Part shown: positions 1 to 5,607 of the stretch, piece after piece | Position numbering within the stretch: position 1 is the first letter of the stretch | Layout of the letters: each line of letters opens with the position of its first letter | Assembly (NCBI GenBank): GCA_959608595.1 | Contig: CAUHTB010000006.1 | Coordinates: 1 to 11,553 of the forward strand | Reading direction: 5' to 3' | Length of the DNA stretch: 11,553 bases | From: an uncultured Veillonella sp. | GTDB taxonomy: Bacteria; Bacillota; Negativicutes; Veillonellales; Veillonellaceae | The notes under the pieces: generated by a model | The model's database searches: none | What the model was told of the DNA's origin: nothing | Seen by the model: only the letters and a program-made list of their open reading frames with translations | Position numbers and translations under genes: made by a program

Positions 1-34
1 TGTTGCAACTGCCAATAACAACAATGCGATTCAT
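1..34 (-). CDS. N-terminus of a probable PfkB-family sugar kinase (ribokinase-like), cut by window edge
   Basis: Only the first 11 codons are visible, read leftward from an ATG at 34-32, giving MNRIVVIGSCN. An AAGGAG Shine-Dalgarno lies at 40-45 with 5-base spacing, so the start is well supported. The I-V-V-I-G-S-x-N pattern is how ribokinase and related PfkB kinases begin; there it forms the first beta strand, leading into the N-M-D sugar-binding segment. The family phosphorylates ribose or other sugars and nucleosides with ATP in the cytoplasm. The rest lies outside the window, so the family call rests on 11 residues. Another Rossmann-like protein could begin similarly. Confidence 0.5.
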   Translation of the reverse strand, partial: MNRIVVIGSCN

Positions 35-45
35 AATAACTCCTT

Positions 46-268
46 AATAAGCCTTTGCCCTGAGTGGGACAGAAAATAGCTATTGATTATTTTTATACAC
101 AAAAATTTGAGGATTTTATACGTTAGAATGTATATATATATGTGTAATTAATAACCGCATAGGCGTTTACTTTTACATATCTATTAGTATAACTTAATCT
201 TTTATTAGTATAGCGTAAATACAGAAGTTAATCTATATAAATAACTATAAAATATAGGAACAAGAAAA
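46..268. other. AT-rich intergenic region, no gene seen
   Basis: This spacer separates the minus-strand kinase start from the structured element at 269-328. I see no ORF with a ribosome binding site on either strand. It contains a TA-alternating run near 130-142 and a direct repeat of TATTAGTATA (182-191 and 203-212). It presumably holds the promoter of the leftward kinase gene, but I could not place a convincing -35/-10 pair. Confidence 0.5.
182..212. repeat. Direct repeat of TATTAGTATA, 21 bases apart
   Basis: Two identical 10-base copies lie at 182-191 and 203-212. The 21-base offset is about two helical turns, so both copies would face the same side of the DNA, as direct-repeat operators do. 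The region is very AT-rich, so chance is a real alternative. No regulator is identified. Confidence 0.35.
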
Positions 269-328
269 GGTATATCCTAAAACAGCCTTACATGAGTAAA
301 AATGTACTCGGCAGAAAAAGGATATACC
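264..328 (-). terminator. Nested inverted repeat, possible leftward terminator or structured RNA
   Basis: An outer 10-base perfect inverted repeat pairs GGTATATCCT (269-278) with AGGATATACC (319-328). Inside it, GCC (285-287) pairs with GGC (310-312), and GAGTA (294-298) with TACTC (305-309) around a six-base loop. Two A-rich six-base internal loops separate the outer and inner helices, and a six-base bulge (288-293) lies on one side only. Read leftward, the outer stem is followed by TTTTC (268-264), a short T tract that would suit termination of transcripts from the minus-strand genes at 355-1230. The nested shape is richer than a usual terminator, so a structured RNA or a small palindromic repeat element is possible. 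Confidence 0.5.
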
Positions 329-354
329 ACTTTAAAAGAGCAATATATTATTAT

Positions 355-537
355 TTATATTTTTTCTAACATTTTATCTATGCTATCAAAGGATTTCTCT
401 AGAGATAGAGTACGCCCTTGAATAATATCATTTTGGCCTTCTACAATAGCAGATAATATATCTATCTTAGCTTGTAAAATGCTAGTTGTAGTATCATTAA
501 TATTTATTGTATCATTGTAGCTTTTACCTATATTCAT
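355..537 (-). CDS. Hypothetical 60-residue helical protein
   Basis: I do not recognise this protein. It begins MNIGKSYNDTININDTTTSI and has no membrane segment or signal peptide. From residue 20 the spacing of I/L residues suggests one amphipathic helix or a short coiled coil ending in MLEKI. The start ATG at 537-535 has only a weak ribosome-binding site: AAAGG lies 11 bases upstream. It begins 36 bases after the stop of the SDR gene on the same strand and is followed by the nested hairpin at 264-328, so it could be the last gene of a two-gene leftward transcript. It could also be a chance ORF in AT-rich DNA. Confidence 0.35.
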   Translation of the reverse strand: MNIGKSYNDTININDTTTSILQAKIDILSAIVEGQNDIIQGRTLSLEKSFDSIDKMLEKI

Positions 538-573
538 AGTCTGTTAGGCCTTTGTTCTTAATATAGTTATATA

Positions 574-1230
574 TTAGTGAAAGCTTGGTTTGTCGTAGTG
601 TGTGCCTGGTTCACCAATACCAATGCTTGCACGATGGAATGGAGTTTCATCATCTACATGCAAGATGTCGAAGATGGCTTTTACTACAGCCTCGCGTGTA
701 ACTTGGGCATCGTTAAATTGAACACCTTCGGGGATGAGCTCGTAATTCGTGTTTTCTGGATCGTTGTAGAGCCATGTGAGGCGTAAGATTGTGTAGTTTA
801 AGTTGGATTCGCGTAATACATTGCGTGCTTGGCGTTCGCCTTGTACATAGCTAATCGGTAAGTTGTCGAAGGTCCATTTTTCAAGTGCTGCTGGGAATTC
901 ACCAGAAAGACCAGCCATGGAAAGGCCGATAACGCGGCGTACATTTTTGCGGCTCAATGCTTTCACGATGGATGCCATATCACTGCCAGATTCCATAGCG
1001 CCTACAAATACGATTTCTGCATTTGTTACAGCTTCTTCTAGTTTAGCAGGATTTTGGAAGGAACCTTCGATGACAGTAACTCGTTCATGTTCGAGGATTT
1101 CTGGATGTAAACGCGTGGATAATTGGCGACCATATAATGTAAGGTGCATATCTGTATATGTTAATAATGTAGCAGTCAACTTTTGTGCAATTTGGCCAGC
1201 GGCCCCTAAAATTGTAATATATTTGTACAT
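574..1230 (-). CDS. NAD(P)-binding SDR-type protein (atypical SDR, NmrA/YwnB-like)
   Basis: The 218-residue protein has a Rossmann dinucleotide-binding fold. The first strand ITILGA is followed by the glycine motif G9-A-A-G12-Q-I-A15, where the usual third glycine is alanine. A basic R35 after the second strand (LTLYGR) favours NADP(H). Other atypical-SDR landmarks are E55-G56-S57-F58 (the usual G-D position), VFVGA (74-78) and the strand VRRVIGLSM (97-105). The canonical Y-x-x-x-K dyad is not obvious, which fits the NAD(P)H-binding (NmrA-like) subgroup, whose members may be reductases or redox sensors. The start at 1230 has AGGAGGT at 1235-1241. An extended -10 promoter lies upstream. The substrate is unknown. 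Confidence 0.85.
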   Translation of the reverse strand: MYKYITILGAAGQIAQKLTATLLTYTDMHLTLYGRQLSTRLHPEILEHERVTVIEGSFQNPAKLEEAVTNAEIVFVGAMESGSDMASIVKALSRKNVRRVIGLSMAGLSGEFPAALEKWTFDNLPISYVQGERQARNVLRESNLNYTILRLTWLYNDPENTNYELIPEGVQFNDAQVTREAVVKAIFDILHVDDETPFHRASIGIGEPGTHYDKPSFH

Positions 1231-1268
1231 ATAGACCTCCTATGTCCTAGGCATAAGTATTTATATGC

Positions 1269-1277
1269 ATTATATCA
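1269..1277 (-). promoter_or_regulatory. Extended -10 promoter for the minus-strand SDR gene
   Basis: On the minus strand the sequence reads TGATATAAT, a perfect TATAAT hexamer with the TGn extension that can compensate for a weak -35. No good -35 is seen 16-18 bases upstream. The expected transcript would start near 1262, leaving a leader of about 30 bases that contains the AGGAGGT site at 1235-1241. Confidence 0.6.
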
Positions 1278-1453
1278 CAATTATATGACGGGAAAGTGAG
1301 AATATAAATTTAAATAATAGCTAGGTTATTTTTAATATTCTAAGCTACGCAAATCGATTTCTCCCAATTTTTTTGAAATAAGTATACAACAAGAAAAGAA
1401 AGAAGTATCACTTAAGTTGATAGTAATTTTAAGGAATGTTGTAAAATTTGATG
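1278..1453. other. Divergent intergenic spacer, no gene seen
   Basis: This AT-rich spacer lies between the divergent SDR and toxin-antitoxin promoters. I found no ORF with a ribosome binding site and no strong hairpin in it. Confidence 0.5.
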
Positions 1454-1482
1454 TTGAATTTACGTGTTAATTTAACTACAAT
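1453..1482 (+). promoter_or_regulatory. Toxin-antitoxin promoter with overlapping palindromic operator
   Basis: A -35 TTGAAT (1454-1459) and a -10 TACAAT (1477-1482) are 17 bases apart, which is a good sigma-A type promoter. An imperfect 24-base palindrome spans 1453-1476: the left arm GTTGAATTTAC faces the right arm GTTAATTTAAC, and 18 of 24 positions are symmetric. It covers the -35 and the whole spacer and abuts the -10. Antitoxins of the Phd/YefM family bind such palindromes and repress their own operon, more tightly when bound to toxin. The operator role here is inferred from position and symmetry. Confidence 0.6.
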
Positions 1483-1541
1483 AATGATAAGATATTAGAA
1501 AGATGAGTGTTATATCACTAAAGTATTTTGGAGGTGATAGT

Positions 1542-1787
1542 ATGCCGAATATAAAACCTATTTCAGATTTACGTAATTATTCTGAAGTTTTACGTGATGT
1601 TACTATAGATAGTCCCGTATTCTTAACTAAAAATGGTAGAGGTAGATATGCAATTATGGATATTCAAGATTATGAACGTGTAATGGCTACTATAAAACTT
1701 ATGGGGGCTTTAGAGACAGGTCGTAAATCTGGTGAAGAACAAGGATGGATCTCATCAGAGCAACTAAAGAGTGAATTGGGGATTTAA
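1542..1787 (+). CDS. Type II antitoxin, Phd/YefM family
   Basis: An 81-residue antitoxin. The N-terminal half has the Phd/YefM pattern: IKPISDLRNYSEVLRDV, then PVFLTKNGRGRYAIMDIQDYE, which forms the dimeric DNA-binding fold. The remaining 30 residues are charged and would be the flexible segment that wraps and neutralises the toxin. I chose the ATG at 1542 because GGAGG (1530-1534) is correctly spaced before it and the family begins here. An in-frame ATG at 1503 would add 13 residues but has no clear ribosome binding site. The toxin gene follows after two bases. The protein probably represses its own promoter through the palindrome at 1453-1476. Confidence 0.9.
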   Translation: MPNIKPISDLRNYSEVLRDVTIDSPVFLTKNGRGRYAIMDIQDYERVMATIKLMGALETGRKSGEEQGWISSEQLKSELGI

Positions 1788-1789
1788 TC

Positions 1790-2110
1790 ATGAATAATCA
1801 AATTAGCTATGCACCAAAAGCACGGGAAGATTTACTAGAAATAAAATCTTTTATAGAAGAAGAAACAGGTGATATTGAGTTAGCTAAGAAAACCGTTTTG
1901 GATATAGTGACTACGAATGACTCGTTGAGTATATTTCCAGAAATGGGACAGCGATTATTGATTAATCTAGGGAGTAAAATTGAATATAGATATTTACTTT
2001 GTCATAATTACTTAAGTTTTTACCGTTATTTAGACCGGACTATCTATATTGATAGAATATTAAACAGTAGACGGGATTATCTTAGAATATTATTAGATGA
2101 AGTCCATTAG
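1790..2110 (+). CDS. Type II toxin, RelE/ParE superfamily
   Basis: The 106-residue protein has the family layout: a first strand ISYAPKAREDLLEIKSFI, a helical hairpin, the F-P turn at residues 49-50 followed by G53, the E-Y-R strand (65-67), the aromatic strand LSFYRY (75-80), and the closing strand IDRILNSRRDY (87-97). The layout is closer to ParE (gyrase poison) than to classic ribosome-dependent RelE, but the subfamily cannot be settled by eye. Expression is coupled to the antitoxin: only two bases separate the genes, and a GGGGA lies at the end of the antitoxin gene. A terminator follows directly. All expected segments are present, so the toxin looks intact. Confidence 0.88.
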   Translation: MNNQISYAPKAREDLLEIKSFIEEETGDIELAKKTVLDIVTTNDSLSIFPEMGQRLLINLGSKIEYRYLLCHNYLSFYRYLDRTIYIDRILNSRRDYLRILLDEVH

Positions 2111-2115
2111 TTCTT

Positions 2116-2148
2116 AAAAGCACTATCGTTAATAGATGGTGCTTTTTA
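2116..2148 (+). terminator. Rho-independent terminator of the toxin-antitoxin operon
   Basis: A 12-base stem pairs 2116-2127 (AAAAGCACTATC) with 2135-2146 (GATGGTGCTTTT) with one G-T wobble and a seven-base loop. The 3' arm ends in a five-T run (2143-2147). It begins five bases after the toxin stop codon. The A tract on the left arm means it could also act from the other side. Confidence 0.85.
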
Positions 2149-2158
2149 TCATATGATA

Positions 2159-2184
2159 AAGATACTGTTTATTAATAGTATCTT
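2159..2184. repeat. Inverted repeat upstream of the ECF operon promoter
   Basis: AAGATACT (2159-2166) pairs perfectly with AGTATCTT (2177-2184), and the stem extends inward by about three weak pairs. There is no T tract after it, so it is not a good terminator. It ends just before the proposed -35 of the ECF operon (2189), which is a plausible site for a regulator. Confidence 0.4.
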
Positions 2185-2188
2185 AGCT

Positions 2189-2216
2189 TTCACAAATCCT
2201 CGAAGAGTGATAAAAT
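2189..2216 (+). promoter_or_regulatory. Probable promoter of the ECF transporter operon
   Basis: TTCACA (2189-2194) matches five of six -35 positions. TAAAAT (2211-2216) is a reasonable -10 at 16-base spacing. The transcript would start near 2223 with a leader of about 30 bases, too short for a riboswitch or T-box. The ribosome binding site AAAGAGG lies at 2241-2247. Confidence 0.5.
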
Positions 2217-2252
2217 ATAGATTATATATTCATTTTTAGAAAAGAGGCTATT

Positions 2253-3848
2253 ATGGAACGGATTCAAGATTTTGTGTACACGCATGTGCAGGGTGGCCAG
2301 TTTAGATGGGTTACTGTCAGCACATTGATGCTCGCATTGGGCACGATTTTGCATTTGGTGAGCCCTAGTGTGGCTGGGGTAACGCCGAACTGGACAATTG
2401 CTACGTACTGCGTAGCTATTTTATTGACTCGCCCTAGTTTGAGTCAAACCTTGGGGATTGGCCTTGTGGCAGCCCTTATCAACGTATTGACGTCTAAGTC
2501 AGCATTCCCGTACGGCAACTTGTTGTCTGAACCAGGTGGTGCATTGACAGCCGCTCTCGTGACACGTGCTATGTTGTCCGTGAAGTTCCGCAAAATCGGG
2601 GGCTTTGATTTGACGCCAATCCTATCTGGCTTCTTAGCCACAGTTGTATCTGGTGGTATCTTCGTTACCCTCTTGTGGAAAGTATTGGGCTTGCCAGACA
2701 ATGTGTACATGTACGGTATGTGGCCAATGGTTCTTATCGTAGGTGCTTTGAACGGTGCCATTACACCAATCTTGTACATTCCGGCGCAACGTTTATTCTC
2801 TAAACGTGGCATGTTGCCAAGCACAGATCAATTGACGTCTGATCATAGTCATATGACGATTTTGCCTGAGCGCCAAGCTAAGATTTCCATTGAGCATGTA
2901 AATTATTACCATCCTAAGGCGACTACGCCGTCCCTTGAAAACATCAATCTCGATGTATATGATGGGGACTTCCTCGTTGTGACTGGTCCTGCCGGTTGTG
3001 GTAAAAGTACCCTTTGCATGGCTATGGTAGGGGCTGTGCCTAAATTCTACGGTGGCCGCCTTGAAGGTATGGTGTTCGTAGATGGCAAAGCGACTACGCA
3101 AATGGAAATTCCTGAACTTGCTAATCACATCGGTGTCGTTCTTGCCGATTACGATACACAGCTTGTAACGATGACAGTTCGCGAAGAAGTAGCCTTTGCT
3201 ATGGAAAACCGCGGTTATGATCGTGAAACGATTAGAACTCGTTCTGAAGAGGTGTTTAAGCAAGTCGGTCTTGTGGGCTTAGAAGATCGCAAGATTACTA
3301 GTCTATCCGGTGGTCAACGTCAACGCTTGGCAATTGCTTCCGTTTTGGCTACGAACCCAACGGTTCTAGTTCTCGATGAACCAACCAGCTCCCTCGACCC
3401 AGATGGGACTGCAGAATTATATCGCCTCGTAGGTGATTTAAATGAGAAACACGGTATTACCGTTGTTGTTATCGACCATGACTTACACGCTGTATTGCCG
3501 TATGCAAACCGCATGGCTCTCATGGTGGATGGCTCTATTGCGTGCGACGACGATGTACCGACTACGCTTCGCTACATGTACGAACACAATATTCACGTAG
3601 ATGCGTTGCCATCCGTGTTCACTACGTACATGGAACTTGAACAAGCGGGCTTCCACAGTGATGAACCTTGGCTCAGCATCGAGTCTGCTATCAAGGGCTT
3701 GCACCAAATTGAAATGGCTCACGCTATCCAAAAAGAGGTACATGGTGAAAGCAGCTCTCCAGCCAATCAATCTAATACGGTAGAAAATAAACAACCAATT
3801 CAACGCGTTGATGATGTACAAGGAAAGGACGGTGGCGCTCATGCTTAA
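2253..3848 (+). CDS. ECF transporter S-component (TrpP-like) fused to ABC ATPase
   Basis: A 531-residue fusion. Residues 1-185 are hydrophobic with about five or six membrane segments and resemble the small substrate-binding S-components, most like the TrpP type (G-x-x-P motif at 42-45, then SKSAFPYGN at 81-89). Tryptophan or a related compound is a guess. Residues 210-445 form an EcfA ATPase: Walker A G245-P-A-G-C-G-K-S-T253, signature LSGGQ 351-355, Walker B VLVLDE 371-376, D-loop SSLD 379-382, switch H409. The Q-loop glutamine is replaced: alignment of VVLADYDTQLV to the usual VFQNPDDQ places alanine at 298. Residues 495-531 are a polar tail. The stop overlaps the next gene by eight bases. 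S-components are usually separate proteins. Confidence 0.85.
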   Translation: MERIQDFVYTHVQGGQFRWVTVSTLMLALGTILHLVSPSVAGVTPNWTIATYCVAILLTRPSLSQTLGIGLVAALINVLTSKSAFPYGNLLSEPGGALTAALVTRAMLSVKFRKIGGFDLTPILSGFLATVVSGGIFVTLLWKVLGLPDNVYMYGMWPMVLIVGALNGAITPILYIPAQRLFSKRGMLPSTDQLTSDHSHMTILPERQAKISIEHVNYYHPKATTPSLENINLDVYDGDFLVVTGPAGCGKSTLCMAMVGAVPKFYGGRLEGMVFVDGKATTQMEIPELANHIGVVLADYDTQLVTMTVREEVAFAMENRGYDRETIRTRSEEVFKQVGLVGLEDRKITSLSGGQRQRLAIASVLATNPTVLVLDEPTSSLDPDGTAELYRLVGDLNEKHGITVVVIDHDLHAVLPYANRMALMVDGSIACDDDVPTTLRYMYEHNIHVDALPSVFTTYMELEQAGFHSDEPWLSIESAIKGLHQIEMAHAIQKEVHGESSSPANQSNTVENKQPIQRVDDVQGKDGGAHA

Positions 3849-4653
3849 GGTTGAAAACATCCGCTTTGGCTATGTGCCATCTGTAGACATCTTCCGTGAC
3901 GTGACTTTCACCATCGAAGGCGGCGAATATATTGCCATCGGTGGCCGCAACGGTTGTGGTAAAACGACTATCACTCGTTTGCTCGTAGGTCTTGAAAAAT
4001 CTAGCGAAGGCCGCATGTACTATAATGGTACTGACATTACGTCTATGCCGCCATCTAAACGGGGTCAATTTATTGGGTATGTATTCCAACAACCAGATCG
4101 CCAAATGTTTAGACCAACAGTAGCCACAGAGGTTGCTTTCGGTCCTGAATCACTAGGTCACACTAAATCCGAAGTGAAACGCATCGTTGATGAAGTGTTG
4201 GAGCGTACAGGTATTGCTCACTTACGTGAAGCCTATCCTCCTACATTACGCCGCGGTGAAAAACAACGCGTTGCGATCGCTTCTGCACTAGCAATGCAAT
4301 CTAAAATCCTCATCCTCGATGAACCAACAAGTGGTCAAGATGGTAAGGAAACTAAAGAGTTGTTAGCACTATTGCGCCAACTTAATCAAGAAGGCATTAC
4401 GATCCTTCTCATTACACATGATATGGAAATCATGGCTAGCGAATGTAGCCGTGCACTCATCATGGGTAACCAAACAGTTGCCTTTGATGGCAGTCCAGAA
4501 GAATTATTCGAGAAGTCTACAGACGAATTGCAAGACCTAGGCCTTACAAAACCGCCAAGTGTGGAACTTTCACTAGCGGTACCATCCCTAGGCTATTGCA
4601 AATCCATGGATGAATTGAAATCTAAGTTAGTGGCTCAGTTGAGCGGAAAATAG
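3841..4653 (+). CDS. ECF transporter ATP-binding subunit (EcfA) with divergent signature
   Basis: A 270-residue ABC ATPase that would pair with the ATPase half of the preceding fusion. It has Walker A G35-R-N-G-C-G-K-T42, Q-loop Q83 in VFQQPDRQ, Walker B ILILDE 156-161 and switch H193. The signature motif is LRRGE (136-140) instead of LSGGQ, losing the serine that contacts the gamma phosphate. The D-loop is SGQD (164-167) instead of SALD. I chose the ATG at 3841, which overlaps the upstream stop (3846-3848), because the ABC fold begins at MLKVENIRFGY and AAAGGA lies at 3824-3829. A TTG at 3808 in the same frame would add 11 unlikely residues. About 40 residues after the ATPase fold (226-270) are of unclear role. 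Confidence 0.9.
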   Translation: MLKVENIRFGYVPSVDIFRDVTFTIEGGEYIAIGGRNGCGKTTITRLLVGLEKSSEGRMYYNGTDITSMPPSKRGQFIGYVFQQPDRQMFRPTVATEVAFGPESLGHTKSEVKRIVDEVLERTGIAHLREAYPPTLRRGEKQRVAIASALAMQSKILILDEPTSGQDGKETKELLALLRQLNQEGITILLITHDMEIMASECSRALIMGNQTVAFDGSPEELFEKSTDELQDLGLTKPPSVELSLAVPSLGYCKSMDELKSKLVAQLSGK

Positions 4654-4662
4654 GAGGGACAT

Positions 4663-5331
4663 ATGGAACGTTTAGTACCGTTAACAAAAATTTTGATGAC
4701 CCTCGCCGTATCCGTGTGGGCCATCCTATTGCGCGACTGGCCATCTCTATTGGCCTTGGTCGTTGTAGAACTGGGTGTATTGCTTGTAGCTGGTTTACTA
4801 TTTAAACAACGCAAAGCCGTTGTAGCATTGACTAGCTTTGCCGTATTCCTTGGTATTGTTCAATTCCTCGGTAGCGGCGACGTAACATCTGCCGTCGTAT
4901 CTGGCCTACGTATGCTTGCGATGACACTTGTATTCATCTGCTTGTTGGCTACTACAAAATTGCAAGACCTTACAGCATCACTCGTAACACAATGCAAAAT
5001 TCCTTATGAATATGCGTTTATGTTCACTGCCGCACTTCGCTTCGTGCCTGATTTCATTGCTGAAAGCCATGCTGTACAAGAGGCACAAGCATGCCGTGGT
5101 TTATCCTTAGAAGGCAACTTCTTGAAGCGCATGAAATCTTACGCATCTGTGATCCAACCATTGCTCTTAAAATCCTTAGGTCGTTCTGAAACAATGGCGT
5201 TGTCCTTAGAACTACGTGGCTTCGGTGGACCGACACATAGCTTTGCAGCATCTGTAGGTTTGAAAACTATGGACTACGCTGTGATTGCAGGTCTTATAGT
5301 CATAAGTTTGTTATTATTTATTTATATTTAA
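4663..5331 (+). CDS. ecfT: ECF transporter transmembrane subunit EcfT
   Basis: The 222-residue membrane protein has about five or six hydrophobic segments, four in the first 95 residues and one at the C-terminus (205-221). The cytoplasmic coupling region carries the two EcfT signature sites: AQACRGLSLEG (141-151; C144-R-G146 where A-R-G is usual) and SLELRGFG (181-188; L184-R-G186). These short helices press on the two ATPases and transmit hydrolysis to the S-component. AGGAGGG (4652-4658) gives a strong start at 4663, nine bases after the previous stop. With the fusion gene it completes an S, A, A', T set in one operon, so the transporter looks self-contained. Confidence 0.92.
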   Translation: MERLVPLTKILMTLAVSVWAILLRDWPSLLALVVVELGVLLVAGLLFKQRKAVVALTSFAVFLGIVQFLGSGDVTSAVVSGLRMLAMTLVFICLLATTKLQDLTASLVTQCKIPYEYAFMFTAALRFVPDFIAESHAVQEAQACRGLSLEGNFLKRMKSYASVIQPLLLKSLGRSETMALSLELRGFGGPTHSFAASVGLKTMDYAVIAGLIVISLLLFIYI

Positions 5332-5336
5332 AGAAG

Positions 5337-5405
5337 AACACTATCAGCTATTATATAATCGGTTCTTTGTAACCTTAGTAATATACTAGTTTGATAGTGT
5401 TTTTA
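5337..5405 (+). terminator. Terminator of the ECF operon with long imperfect hairpin
   Basis: AACACTATCA (5337-5346) pairs perfectly with TGATAGTGTT (5392-5401), followed by a T-rich tract (5400-5404). The 45-base interior folds further: GGTT and AACC close a six-base loop (CTTTGT), and flanking AT-rich stretches are partly complementary. It starts just after the ecfT stop codon and marks the left edge of the AT-rich defence block. Confidence 0.75.
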
Positions 5406-5515
5406 TTTGTCTACTAATTATCAACTCTGTGACCTTTAATCTTATGAATGAATATGAAATAAAATGAAAGACTTTTAGTTTATGAATTCTAATGTTTATG
5501 TGTGTAAAGATATTT

Positions 5516-5531
5516 TATAATCGTATATAAT
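5516..5531 (+). promoter_or_regulatory. Candidate -10 elements for the defence operon
   Basis: Two perfect TATAAT hexamers lie close together at 5516-5521 and 5526-5531, about 75-90 bases before the methyltransferase ATG. Neither has a good -35 at the usual distance. A TTAGCTAA palindrome (5536-5543) sits where transcription from the second would begin and could bind a repressor. The region is so AT-rich that TATAAT may arise by chance. Confidence 0.4.
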
Positions 5532-5607
5532 GTAATTAGCTAAATTTAGACAGTATAGTTGTATTTTTATTATTATATGAACTAGTTGGAAGGAGAATAA
5601 TATATAA

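Noticed and set aside
863..1234. Plus-strand ORF over the SDR gene
   Set aside because: Antisense shadow: the minus strand carries a recognisable Rossmann protein with AGGAGGT before its start.
1503..1541. Earlier ATG start for the antitoxin
   Set aside because: No ribosome binding site precedes 1503. GGAGG is placed for the ATG at 1542, where the Phd/YefM fold begins.
2149..2252. Riboswitch or T-box leader for the ECF operon
   Set aside because: The expected leader is only about 30 bases, too short for a known riboswitch or T-box, and no specifier or antiterminator pattern is visible.
3808..3840. Upstream TTG start for the second ECF ATPase
   Set aside because: The extra 11 residues are not part of the ABC fold. 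The ATG at 3841 overlaps the previous stop and has a purine-rich site before it.
2444..4104. Several minus-strand ORFs across the ECF operon
   Set aside because: They lie opposite genes with intact ABC motifs, have no ribosome binding sites or family features, and reflect codon bias of the true strand.
5402..5607. Integration site or mobile element end at the left of the defence block
   Set aside because: No tRNA, integrase, transposase, or matching direct repeat between the left (5402-5607) and right (10449-10648) spacers was found by eye.
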